A DNA stretch of 64,000 nt from Arthrobacter subterraneus. Its GTDB lineage: Bacteria > Actinomycetota > Actinomycetes > Actinomycetales > Micrococcaceae. A model generated the notes under the pieces. It was not told where the DNA came from and searched no databases. It saw nothing but the letters and a program-made list of their open reading frames with translations. A program made the position numbers and the translations under genes. Every line of letters starts with the position of its first letter. Position 1 is the first letter of the stretch. Below, piece after piece: positions 27,926 through 36,357 of the stretch. Location of the stretch: NCBI RefSeq assembly GCF_900099735.1, contig NZ_FNDT01000006.1, forward strand, positions 62,001 to 126,000. Direction: 5' to 3'.

Positions 27926-28570
27926 TCAATCGAATGCAGGAATGATCAAGTCAGCCCGCCCGCGTGTAGCTTCAATCAGCCTCGCATTCGGCTCGTCCAC
28001 CCGTTCAACCCACTCCCGGGCCTCGGCCGGCGTCTTCCCGAACGCACTATGCCGCTCAATCAGCCGTCTGATCCGCAGGCCCTCCTCCTGCTCGCAGTAC
28101 CAGACCTCCGTGCACTGCGCTCGGACATCCCGCCAGCCCGGCTGGTCGAGCAGCAGATAGTTTCCCTCCGTCAGGACAGTCCGCACCGAGGAGTACACAG
28201 GAACGACGCCGGCAATCGGCTGCTCGATGGTCCGCTCGAACCCGGGGGCATAGACCACCGGACCGCGCGCTTCGCGTAAGCGCCGAAGCAGCGCGGCGTA
28301 ACCGTGCGCATCGAAAGTCTCCGGCGCACCCTTGCGCTCCAGAAGACCCAACCGGGTGAGCTCCTGATCCGAAAGGTGGAAGCCGTCCATCGGAACGTGT
28401 GCGTACTGCTGGCGCTCCGGGGCGCGTTCGCCTTCATTCAGCAGCGAAATGAGCTGCTCGGCGAGGGTGGTCTTGCCGGCGCCCGGCGCGCCCACAATTC
28501 CGACGACGACGACGCCCGGCTCACGCGCTGACAGCCGGACGATTCGGTCAACCAGTGCGGCAAAGGTCAC
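27926..28570 (-). CDS. Nucleoside/nucleotide kinase family P-loop protein
   Basis: 214 residues from a GTG preceded by AGGA. Walker A is GIVGAPGAGKTT; PMDGFHLSDQEL follows, as in uridine kinase and pantothenate kinase-like P-loop kinases, then YAPGFERTIEQP and LTEGNYLLLD. Members phosphorylate small metabolites such as nucleosides or sugars. The substrate is not indicated. The gene is divergent from the SAM-riboswitch operon. Confidence 0.82.
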   Translation of the reverse strand: MTFAALVDRIVRLSAREPGVVVVGIVGAPGAGKTTLAEQLISLLNEGERAPERQQYAHVPMDGFHLSDQELTRLGLLERKGAPETFDAHGYAALLRRLREARGPVVYAPGFERTIEQPIAGVVPVYSSVRTVLTEGNYLLLDQPGWRDVRAQCTEVWYCEQEEGLRIRRLIERHSAFGKTPAEAREWVERVDEPNARLIEATRGRADLIIPAFD

Positions 28571-28747
28571 CCGGCTATCCTGACACGTTGCGCAGATGGG
28601 GTGCTTCAGGTAGAGCGAACCCACCGGGTCCCCCACTTCACTGGGCAGACACAACGTGTGCCCAGCGAGCACCTCAGCCCAGTGGGCGCGTCCAATTGTT
28701 ACGACACATATTGCAACGCAGGGCCATAAAGGCGTTTAGTGGAATTC

Positions 28748-28843
28748 CACCATCCCGAGCGGCCGAGAGACCTGGATCGTTGACGCCGCAGCAACCCTTA
28801 CCTGCATGCAGGAGAACGGGTGCTACTGCCAGGAGCGATGGAG
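28748..28843 (+). promoter_or_regulatory. SAM riboswitch (SAM-I/IV type) covering the ribosome-binding site
   Basis: The S-box core is clear: GAGCGGCCGAGAGACC, then TCGTTGACGCCGCAGCAACC, a P3 hairpin CCTGC-AT-GCAGG, and GGTGCTACTGCC. P1 pairs CCATC (28750-28754) with GATGG (28837-28841). The Shine-Dalgarno GGAG (28840-28843) shares bases with the 3' strand of P1 and lies 6 nt before the ATG of the first gene. SAM binding should stabilise P1 and hide the site, so control is probably translational with no separate expression platform. No P4 arm is evident, hence the mixed class name. Confidence 0.85.
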
Positions 28844-28849
28844 TTATAC

Positions 28850-29686
28850 ATGAGCACCGTTCTCAGCGCCCAGCAACAGGCCGCAGGCAAGGCACAGCCC
28901 ACCACTGCTGACAAGCTTGCCCTCCCCGTAACGTTTTCAGCCCTCACCCGGTCCTTCGGCTCCGGAACCAGCGAACACGTGGTCCTCCGCGACATCAACC
29001 TGGAGGTCCGCGCCGGTGAGGTCCTCGCCATCGTCGGTGCCAGCGGCTGCGGAAAGTCAACCCTCCTCCGCGCCGCAGCGGGCCTCGACGCTCCCACCAC
29101 CGGTGCCGTCCTCATCGACGGGACCCCGGTCAACGGGATCGATGACCGCTGCGCCGTCGCCTTCCAGGAACCGCGCCTCCTCCCCTGGCTGTCCCTCCGC
29201 GCCAACGTGGCAATCGGGCTCCCGCGGGGAACCGGCGCGGCCGCAGGCAAGGCGAAGGTCACCGAACTGCTCGGCCTCGTGGAACTCGCCGACTTCGCCG
29301 AACACCGTCCCCGCGAGGTCTCCGGCGGCATGGCACAGCGCGCATCCCTGGCCCGGGCACTGGCCCGCAATCCCGGCGTGCTGCTCCTCGACGAACCCTT
29401 CGGAGCCCTGGACGCCCTCACCCGGCTCAAGATGCAGGATCTCCTCCTCGACATCCACCGCGCCCAGCCCACCACAGTGCTGCTCGTGACCCACGACGTC
29501 GACGAAGCCCTCCAGCTTGCCGACCGCATCATTGTGCTCGGCAAGTCCACCGATCCCGCCCGCCCAGGTGCCTCCGTCACCGAGGTCCTCACCGTGCCGG
29601 GCCGGCGCCCGCGTGACCGCAACTCCGCCGACCTGGGCCGAATGCGCAGCTCCCTGCTCGCCACTCTCGGCGTCAAAGGCCACTAA
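28850..29686 (+). CDS. ssuB: Aliphatic sulfonate/nitrate-type ABC transporter ATPase
   Basis: 278 residues with intact ABC motifs: GASGCGKST (Walker A), AFQEPRLLPW (Q-loop), VSGGMAQRASLARAL (signature), LLLDEPFGALDALTR (Walker B) and LLVTHDVDEAL (H-loop). The PRLLPW Q-loop is typical of the SsuB/TauB/NrtD group. It powers import of a sulfur compound, probably an alkanesulfonate, with the next two gene products. The cargo is inferred from family and from the SAM riboswitch. A motif-less paralogue is encoded at 37.8 kb. Confidence 0.85.
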   Translation: MSTVLSAQQQAAGKAQPTTADKLALPVTFSALTRSFGSGTSEHVVLRDINLEVRAGEVLAIVGASGCGKSTLLRAAAGLDAPTTGAVLIDGTPVNGIDDRCAVAFQEPRLLPWLSLRANVAIGLPRGTGAAAGKAKVTELLGLVELADFAEHRPREVSGGMAQRASLARALARNPGVLLLDEPFGALDALTRLKMQDLLLDIHRAQPTTVLLVTHDVDEALQLADRIIVLGKSTDPARPGASVTEVLTVPGRRPRDRNSADLGRMRSSLLATLGVKGH

Positions 29687-29755
29687 CCCACTCACCGCTT
29701 GTTTCGCCGTCGTGCCCGTCCGCACGGCTGCTGCCGCTCCACGCAAAGGAAAACC

Positions 29756-30799
29756 ATGAACAGCACCCGCTCGCCCTTCGCCCGCCGCACCATTGCCTCG
29801 CTGGCACTAGCTGCCACCGGCACTCTCGCCCTGACCGGCTGCCTCGCCGGTGAGAATGCTGCATCCACCGAAGAGGGCTCCACCGCCACCGAGCTCAACA
29901 TCGACTTCGCCACCTACAACCCGCTCAGCCTGGTCATCAAGGACCAGGGCTGGCTCGAAGCGGACCTGGAGGATGAGGGCGTCACCGTCAACTGGATCCA
30001 GTCCGCCGGGTCCAACAAGGCGAATGAGGCGCTGCGCGCCGGAGCGGTCGACGTCGGATCCACCGCCGGCTCGGCAGCCCTCCTCGCGCGCTCCAACGGT
30101 TCACCGATCAAGACGATCGACATCTACTCCCAGCCCGAGTGGTCCGCCATGGTGACGGTGGACGGTACGGGCATCGAAAACCTCGAGGACCTGCGCGGCA
30201 AGTCGATCGCCGCAACCAAGGGAACCGACCCGTACTTCTTCCTTATCCAGTCCCTCGAATCAGCCGGAATCGACCCGTCCGAGGTCACCGTGCAGAACCT
30301 CCAGCACGCTGACGGGTGGGCAGCCCTGAACAATGGATCGGTGGACGCCTGGGCAGGCCTGGACCCCATCATGGCCTCGGCCGAGCAGGACGGCGCCAAC
30401 CTGTTCTTCCGCAACATCGACTTCAACACCTACGGCTTCCTCAACGCCAACGAGGCGTTCCTCGAAGAGAGCCCGGAGCTCGCCCAGACGGTGGTCAACG
30501 CCTATGAAAAGGCACGCCAGTGGGCCAAGGAGAACCCCGAGGAGACGGCGCAGATCCTCGCGGACGTTGCGGGCATCGACGTCGAGCTCGCCAACGCCGT
30601 CATCATCGAACGCACCAACCTCGACGTTGACCCTGCCCCGGGTGAGGCGCAGCGCGCCGTGCTTGAGAAGGTCGGCCCGATCTTCGTCGAAACCGGTGAC
30701 GTCTCCTCCCAGGAGCAGATCGACGAGGCGCTCGACACCCTCTTCGACGATTCCTTCGTCACCGACGCCGACCCTGACGCCATCCAGGCCTCCTCATGA
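29756..30799 (+). CDS. ssuA: ABC transporter substrate-binding lipoprotein (sulfonate type)
   Basis: 347 residues. The N-terminus has a basic start with RR, a hydrophobic core and the lipobox LTGC at about residue 27, so it is a membrane-anchored lipoprotein. The body is NMT1/SsuA-like: DFATYNPLSLVIKDQGWLE, AGAVDVGSTAGSAALLA, LRGKSIAATKGTDPYFFL and DAWAGLDPI. AAAGGA precedes the ATG. It captures the sulfonate-like substrate for the SsuC/SsuB channel. Its stop overlaps the next start (ATGA). Confidence 0.85.
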   Translation: MNSTRSPFARRTIASLALAATGTLALTGCLAGENAASTEEGSTATELNIDFATYNPLSLVIKDQGWLEADLEDEGVTVNWIQSAGSNKANEALRAGAVDVGSTAGSAALLARSNGSPIKTIDIYSQPEWSAMVTVDGTGIENLEDLRGKSIAATKGTDPYFFLIQSLESAGIDPSEVTVQNLQHADGWAALNNGSVDAWAGLDPIMASAEQDGANLFFRNIDFNTYGFLNANEAFLEESPELAQTVVNAYEKARQWAKENPEETAQILADVAGIDVELANAVIIERTNLDVDPAPGEAQRAVLEKVGPIFVETGDVSSQEQIDEALDTLFDDSFVTDADPDAIQASS

Positions 30800-31671
30800 C
30801 CCAGGAAAATGCCTACCCTGTCAGTAAGGAGGGCCTGGCGGCCAACGGGCACACCCTGACAACAGTGGACGACGACGGCCCCGCCACCCAGCCGAACGAA
30901 CCTGCCCCGGGGCTGCTGAGCAGACGGCCGGTCCGGCTGCTGCTCGGCCTGGTGGTGCCGGCGCTAATTCTGGTCCTGTGGCAGCTGAACTCGGTGGTCG
31001 GTGTGTTCAGTGCGGTGCAGTTGCCGCCGCCGTCCGCGGTGGGAACTGCCGCCGTCGAGCTCATCGAGCGCGGCGAACTGTGGATCCATATCGCCATCTC
31101 CACCCAGCGCGTGCTCATCGGCTTCGCGCTGGGCGCCACCCTCGGCCTGGCCCTGGGCGCGCTCCTCGGCCTGTCACGGCTGGCCGACGCGCTGCTGTCA
31201 CCGACCATCGGTGCGCTGCGCGCTGTCCCGTCACTGGCGTGGGTTCCGCTGCTCATCCTGTGGATGAAGATCGGCGAGGACTCGAAAGTCACGCTGATCC
31301 TCATCGGCGCCTTCTTCCCCGTGTTCACCACCCTGTTCCTGGCCCTGCGCCACGTGGACCGGAACCTCGTGGAAGCCGCCCGCGCCTTCGGGCTCAAGGG
31401 GATCCGGCTGCTGACCACGGTGCAGCTGCCCGCCGTCGTACCCGCAGTGTTCTCCGGACTGCGACTGGCGCTGGCGCAGGCGTGGCTCTTCCTGGTGGCC
31501 GCCGAACTCATCGCCTCCTCCCTGGGGCTCGGGTTCCTCCTCACCGATTCGACGAACAACGGACGCACCGACCGGATCTTCCTGGCCATCATCCTGCTCG
31601 CCGTCATCGGGAAAACCACCGACGCGCTGCTCGGCATCGCCGAGAGGTGGGCGGTGCGGCGTTGGACCTGA
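30796..31671 (+). CDS. ssuC: ABC transporter permease (sulfonate type)
   Basis: 291 residues with six membrane helices and the EAA-like cytoplasmic loop EAARAFGLKGIRLLTTVQLP, placed as in SsuC/TauC permeases. About 45 polar residues precede the first helix. ATGA overlap with the binding-protein gene shows tight coupling. It forms the channel of the importer. Confidence 0.87.
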   Translation: MTQENAYPVSKEGLAANGHTLTTVDDDGPATQPNEPAPGLLSRRPVRLLLGLVVPALILVLWQLNSVVGVFSAVQLPPPSAVGTAAVELIERGELWIHIAISTQRVLIGFALGATLGLALGALLGLSRLADALLSPTIGALRAVPSLAWVPLLILWMKIGEDSKVTLILIGAFFPVFTTLFLALRHVDRNLVEAARAFGLKGIRLLTTVQLPAVVPAVFSGLRLALAQAWLFLVAAELIASSLGLGFLLTDSTNNGRTDRIFLAIILLAVIGKTTDALLGIAERWAVRRWT

Positions 31672-31676
31672 GCACC

Positions 31677-33692
31677 GTGGAGCATCCCGCCGAGCCGGAT
31701 CTGGCGGCAGAAGAAGACCGGATCGCCTTCTGGGAAAACCAGGCCCGGCGGCTGCACTGGTCCGAGGAGTGGCACACCGCCCACACCTTCGAGCCCGCAC
31801 GTCCGGATGAAAACGGCGAACTCTCCGTCCCCCGCATCGAATGGTTCACCGGCGGCACCCTGAACGCCGCCTACAACTGCGTGGACCGGCACGTCGAGGC
31901 CGGGCTGGGGAACAAGCCAGCCCTGTTCTTCGAGGGCGAGCCCGGAGACCGCCGCACGGTGACCTACGCCGAGCTCCAGGAGGAGGTCAGCCGGGCGGCG
32001 AACGCGCTGACCGCGCTGGGGATCGGCAAGGGTGACCGGGTGGTCATCTACCTTCCGGTGCTCGTTGAGACCGTCGTCGTGACGCTGGCCTGCGCCCGGA
32101 TCGGCGCGGTCCACTCCCTCGTCTTCGGCGGCTTCTCCGCCGAAGCGCTCCGCTTCCGCGTCGAGGACACCGGCGCAAAACTCCTGGTGACCACGGACGG
32201 GCAGTACCGGCGCGGCACCGCGGTGCCGGTGAAGGCCAACGCAGACGCCGCCGTCGCCGGCGACAACGCGATCGAGCACGTGCTGGTGATCCGGCGGACC
32301 GGCAGCGACGTCGACTGGACCGAGGGCCGCGACATCTGGTGGCATGATGCCGTCAGCGCCGCCTCCCCCGTCCACGAGGCACCTGCCTTCGACGCCGAGA
32401 CGCCGCTGTTCATCATGTACACCTCCGGCACCACCGGGAAGCCCAAGGGCCTGGTCCACACCACCGGCGGCTACCTCACGCAGGCGTCCTGGAGCTTCGA
32501 ATACCTGTTCAGCGACCCCGACCCGGCCAAGCGCGCCGACGACGTCCACTGGTGCACCGCCGACCTCGCCTGGGTCACCGCCCACACCTACGAGATCTAC
32601 GGTCCGCTCTCCAACGGCGCGTCCCAGGTGATCTTCGAGGGCACCCCCAACACCCCGAATCCGGGCAGGCACTTCGAGATCATCGAGCGGTACGGCGTCA
32701 CCAGCTACTACACGGCGCCCACCCTGATCCGCTCCCTGATGGGCTGGTTCCCCGACGGCGTCCCGGAGTCCTACGACCGGTCCTCCATCAAGGTCCTCGG
32801 CACGGTCGGCGAAGCCACCAACCCCGAAGCGTGGCGTTGGTTCCGCGAAAACATCGGCTCCGGAACCGCACCCATGGTGGATACCTGGTGGCAGTCGGAA
32901 ACCGGCGCAACCGTCCTCAGCCCGCGGCCCACCGACGCATCCTTCAAACCCGGCTGCGCTTCCCGCGCCCTTCCCGGCGTGAGCACGCGCATTGTGACCG
33001 ACGACGGCGCACCGGCTGCTCCCGGCGAGCAGGGCCTGATTGTGGTGGACCGCCACGGCCCCGCGATGGCCCGCACAGTGTGGGGCAACCCGCAGCGCTA
33101 CCTGGACTCCTACTGGCGGAAGTTCGCTGACCAGGGCTGGTTCCTCGCCGGAGACGGCGCCCGGTACGACGACGACGGCGACACCTGGATCCTCGGACGC
33201 GTGGACGACGTCATCAACGTCTCGGGCCACCGCCTCTCCACTATCGAGATCGAGTCCGCTCTGGTCTCGCACCCGCGGGTGGTCGAGGCCGGAGCCTGCC
33301 CGGTGGCTGATCCGGTGACGGGGCACGCCATCGCTGCGTTCGTCGTCGTGCACGGTGAGGTGAACGATCAGGAAGACCTGCAGGCGGAGCTGAAGCGCCA
33401 CGTCGCGAAGGCGATCGGGCCGATTGCCCGGCCGTCCGCCGTCGTCGTTGTTGAGGATGTGCCCAAGACCCGGTCCGGAAAGATCATGCGGCGGCTGCTG
33501 ACCCAGCTGTATGAAGGCACCACGCTCGGCGACACCACGAGCCTGCAGAACGAGGCATGTGTCGCGGGGATCGCCGAAGTACTCTCAGCACGGAATGCAC
33601 CGGAAGTTTCGAGCACGTATGGTGGGTTCAGAGGCCCACACGTCACCGAAGGTGCACAAAAGTTGGATCAATTTGGAGGAACTCATGGCTGA
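31677..33692 (+). CDS. acs: Acetyl-CoA synthetase (AMP-forming)
   Basis: 671 residues of the ANL superfamily. The phosphate loop is MYTSGTTGKPKG, the acyl pocket motif VDTWWQSETGATV keeps the tryptophan that limits Acs to short acids, and the C-terminal adenylation lysine is in KTRSGKIMRR. It joins acetate (possibly propionate) to CoA using ATP. Its place between the sulfonate transporter and MetY suggests recycling of acetate released by MetY. The stop overlaps the metY start by 8 bp. The start is uncertain: GTG 31677 is used, with TTG 31662 and GTG 31647 as alternatives. Confidence 0.85.
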   Translation: MEHPAEPDLAAEEDRIAFWENQARRLHWSEEWHTAHTFEPARPDENGELSVPRIEWFTGGTLNAAYNCVDRHVEAGLGNKPALFFEGEPGDRRTVTYAELQEEVSRAANALTALGIGKGDRVVIYLPVLVETVVVTLACARIGAVHSLVFGGFSAEALRFRVEDTGAKLLVTTDGQYRRGTAVPVKANADAAVAGDNAIEHVLVIRRTGSDVDWTEGRDIWWHDAVSAASPVHEAPAFDAETPLFIMYTSGTTGKPKGLVHTTGGYLTQASWSFEYLFSDPDPAKRADDVHWCTADLAWVTAHTYEIYGPLSNGASQVIFEGTPNTPNPGRHFEIIERYGVTSYYTAPTLIRSLMGWFPDGVPESYDRSSIKVLGTVGEATNPEAWRWFRENIGSGTAPMVDTWWQSETGATVLSPRPTDASFKPGCASRALPGVSTRIVTDDGAPAAPGEQGLIVVDRHGPAMARTVWGNPQRYLDSYWRKFADQGWFLAGDGARYDDDGDTWILGRVDDVINVSGHRLSTIEIESALVSHPRVVEAGACPVADPVTGHAIAAFVVVHGEVNDQEDLQAELKRHVAKAIGPIARPSAVVVVEDVPKTRSGKIMRRLLTQLYEGTTLGDTTSLQNEACVAGIAEVLSARNAPEVSSTYGGFRGPHVTEGAQKLDQFGGTHG

Positions 33693-35028
33693 CCGCACTT
33701 TCGGTTTCCGGACCCGCGCGCTGCATGCCGGCGGCACCCCGGACGCCACGCACGGCGCCCGGGCTGTCCCGATCTACCAGACCACCTCGTTTGTGTTCAA
33801 GGACACCAACGACGCCGCCAACCTGTTTGCACTGCAGAAGTACGGCAACATCTACTCGCGCATCGGCAACCCCACCGTCGCGGCCTTCGAGGAGCGCATC
33901 GCCTCGCTGGAGGGCGGCATCGGAGCGGTGGCAACAGCGTCGGGCATGAGCGCCGAATTCCTCACCTTCGCCGCGCTCTGCCAGGCCGGCGACCACATTG
34001 TCGCGGCCGCCCAGCTCTACGGCGGCACGGTCACCCAGCTGGACGTGACGCTGCGCCGGTTCGGGATTGAGACCACCTTTGTTCCCGGCACTGACCCGGC
34101 GGACTACGCCGCCGCGATCCAGGAGAACACCAAGGCCGTCTTCACCGAGATCATCGCCAACCCGAGCGGCGAAATTGCGGACCTGAAGGGGCTGGCAAAA
34201 ATAGCGCACGACGCCGGTGTCCCCCTGATCGTCGATTCCACCCTGAGCACGCCGTACCTGATCCGTCCCCTGGAGCACGGCGCGGACATCGTCATTCACT
34301 CGGCCACCAAGTTCATCGGCGGGCACGGCACCACGCTGGGCGGCGTGGTCGTCGAGAGCGGGCGTTTCAACTGGGGCAACGGCAAATTCCCCACCATGAC
34401 CGAGCCTGTCCCCTCCTACGGCAACATCCAGTGGTGGGCTAACTTCGGCGAGTACGGCTTCCTCACCAAGCTGCGCACCGAACAGCTGCGGGATATTGGT
34501 CCGTCACTGTCGCCGTCGTCGGCCTTCCAGCTGCTGCAGGGGGTCGAGACGCTGGCGCAGCGGGTGGACGAGCACGTCGCCAACGCACAGGCCGTGGCGG
34601 AGTGGCTGGAGAAGGATCCGCGAGTCGAGTACGTCAACTACGCGGGGCTGCCGTCCCATGTCCACCACGAGCGGGCGAAAGAGTACCTGCCGCAGGGTCC
34701 GGGCTCGGTTTTCAGCTTCGGTGTCAAGGGCGGCCGCGAGGCAGGCCAGAAGTTCATTGAGGCGCTGCAGCTGGCGTCCCACCTCGCGAACGTCGGTGAC
34801 GCCCGGACGCTCGTGATCCACCCGGGCTCCACCACGCATCAGCAGCTCTCCGCCGAACAGCTCGCAGCCGCCGGCATTCCCGAGGACCTCATCCGCATCT
34901 CGGTGGGGCTGGAGGACCTGGAGGACATCCTGTGGGATCTCGACCAGGCACTGGAGATCGCTGTGACGGGTACGCCCGCCCATCTGGAAGAAGCACTCGA
35001 ATTCACCGGCGAGGGAGTGAAGGCATGA
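33685..35028 (+). CDS. metY: O-acetylhomoserine sulfhydrylase
   Basis: 447 residues of the Cys/Met-metabolism PLP family. TRALHAGGTPDATHGARAVP at the start, YSRIGNPTVAAFEERIA, the PLP lysine in HSATKFIGGHGTT, and a closing SVGLEDLEDILWDLDQAL are typical of the O-acetylhomoserine enzymes. It makes homocysteine and acetate from O-acetylhomoserine and sulfide. GGAGGA lies before the ATG. The SAM riboswitch upstream fits a methionine synthesis operon fed by sulfur from sulfonates. Confidence 0.92.
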   Translation: MADRTFGFRTRALHAGGTPDATHGARAVPIYQTTSFVFKDTNDAANLFALQKYGNIYSRIGNPTVAAFEERIASLEGGIGAVATASGMSAEFLTFAALCQAGDHIVAAAQLYGGTVTQLDVTLRRFGIETTFVPGTDPADYAAAIQENTKAVFTEIIANPSGEIADLKGLAKIAHDAGVPLIVDSTLSTPYLIRPLEHGADIVIHSATKFIGGHGTTLGGVVVESGRFNWGNGKFPTMTEPVPSYGNIQWWANFGEYGFLTKLRTEQLRDIGPSLSPSSAFQLLQGVETLAQRVDEHVANAQAVAEWLEKDPRVEYVNYAGLPSHVHHERAKEYLPQGPGSVFSFGVKGGREAGQKFIEALQLASHLANVGDARTLVIHPGSTTHQQLSAEQLAAAGIPEDLIRISVGLEDLEDILWDLDQALEIAVTGTPAHLEEALEFTGEGVKA

Positions 35029-35519
35029 GCACCGAGGAACGCACCTGGGAGGGCCCGTCCGCACCGGAGCGGCTCAACATCCTCCGGAATGCAAAGTCGA
35101 TTGCCATAGTGGGGGCGTCAGACAAGCCCTCACGTGCATCGTATTTCGTGGCTACGTACCTGCAGTCCTCAGCGCCGTACCGGCTGTACTTCATCAACCC
35201 GACGGCCACCGAGATCCTGGGCCAGCCGGTCTACAAGTCGCTGGCGGACCTGCCGGAGCAGCCGGACATTGTGGACGTCTTCCGCAAGCATGACGACCTT
35301 CCGTCCGTGCTGGAGGAGGCCAAGGCAGTCGGAGCCAAGACCCTGTGGCTTCAGCTCGGTTCCTGGCATGAGCAGGTGGCCAGGGACGCTGAAGCAGCGG
35401 GGATGAACGTGGTGATGGACCGGTGCGTCAAGATTGAGCACGCACGCTTCCACGGCGGCCTGAACCTGGCGGGCTTCAACACGGGAGTGATCTCCTCGAA
35501 GCGCCAGGTCACGGCTTAG
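35025..35519 (+). CDS. CoA-binding (YccU-like) protein
   Basis: 164 residues, starting with an ATGA overlap on metY. SIAIVGASDKPSRASYFVATY is the Rossmann phosphate loop, then LGQPVYKSLADLPEQPDIVD, AKTLWLQLGSWHEQ and VVMDRCVKIEHARF. It is clearly related to the protein at 20.7 kb but has a longer C-terminus. Placement as last gene of a methionine operon suggests a role tied to thioester or sulfur metabolism; no activity is known. Confidence 0.87.
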   Translation: MSTEERTWEGPSAPERLNILRNAKSIAIVGASDKPSRASYFVATYLQSSAPYRLYFINPTATEILGQPVYKSLADLPEQPDIVDVFRKHDDLPSVLEEAKAVGAKTLWLQLGSWHEQVARDAEAAGMNVVMDRCVKIEHARFHGGLNLAGFNTGVISSKRQVTA

Positions 35520-35559
35520 GCAACGGCACGGCTCAGGGAGCCGACGGGCTCAGGAACCC

Positions 35560-35623
35560 GCTCCTAGCGGCCCCTGTCCTAGCGGGATCTGGTCCTAGCG
35601 GGATCCGGTCCTAGCGGGACGGC
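35560..35623. repeat. Four 16-bp tandem units over the 3' end of a membrane-protein gene
   Basis: Units of the form GTCCTAGCGGGATCTG lie head to tail. The last contains the stop codon (TAG on the minus strand) of the membrane-protein gene, and every unit carries CTAG, a stop on both strands in one frame. Confidence 0.75.
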
Positions 35624-36357
35624 CGCTCGCTTGGAGCGAGTGTCTGCGTGGGACCCGGCACGGGAAGCTCCGGCGGATCCACCGGGAGTACCGAGCGCGG
35701 GGTCGTCACCGGATCGGGGATCGGCACGGGCAGGTCGGGTACTTCCATGGGCGGGACAACCCGGCGCTGGGGTTCTTCGGCATTGTCCGGCCGGCCTTCC
35801 CGGGTGGCGGGAGCTTTCGGCTCAGGTGCAGGGGCGGGCAACTCCGACGGCCCGGGATGTTCCGGCGCGGCCTGCGAGGGCGCCGGAACCGGCACCTCGG
35901 TAAGCTGCGGGGTTTCGGGGACCATAAGCTGTCCGCGGCCGGGTTGCACGGGAACGGGCTGCTCGTCGGAGACCGGCTCGGTGCGCTCTGCCGGAGCCAC
36001 CCAGCGGATGACGGATTCGAAGGCCGCCTCGACTGCGTTTCCCGGACCGAACGCGGCTACTCCGCCCATGCCCGCGGCCATTGCCAGTACGACGGCGCCG
36101 CCCACTGCCGCACCCCGGCGCCCTCTCTTCCCGAAGCGGGAGGTCTTCCCGAACGGAAGCGGAACCACGTTGTGCTCGTCCTTCCCGGCGGCTGCCTGGC
36201 GCATCGCCTCTGCGAGAGCCGGCGAGACCGGTGGCGCCGGCCGCTCGCCGAGGCTCTTCAGTTCCCCGAGGGCAGCGGTCAGTTTGTCGGAGGGAACGAC
36301 GTCGGACTCGGCAAGCAGGTCCTGCGCCGCTACCCGTGAGGTGGGGTCATACACCAT
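35611..36357 (-). CDS. Single-pass membrane protein, probable partner of the adjacent sigma factor
   Basis: 248 residues. An N-terminal cytoplasmic part of about 85 residues is followed by one membrane helix (RRGAAVGGAVVLAMAAGMGG, about 87-106), a short linker, then a Pro-rich external part with repeated VP and PEP elements up to the C-terminus. It overlaps the sigma-factor stop by 11 bp. This is the position and topology of an anti-sigma factor, but the zinc HxxxCxxC motif is absent and I cannot assign a family. The repeat array at its end encodes the last two codons. Confidence 0.6.
   Translation of the reverse strand: MVYDPTSRVAAQDLLAESDVVPSDKLTAALGELKSLGERPAPPVSPALAEAMRQAAAGKDEHNVVPLPFGKTSRFGKRGRRGAAVGGAVVLAMAAGMGGVAAFGPGNAVEAAFESVIRWVAPAERTEPVSDEQPVPVQPGRGQLMVPETPQLTEVPVPAPSQAAPEHPGPSELPAPAPEPKAPATREGRPDNAEEPQRRVVPPMEVPDLPVPIPDPVTTPRSVLPVDPPELPVPGPTQTLAPSERPSR

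Noticed and set aside
30813-33401. An 862-codon open frame on the minus strand opposite ssuC and acs
   Set aside because: It is antisense to two clearly recognised genes, shows no family resemblance, and long antisense frames are expected in high-GC DNA.
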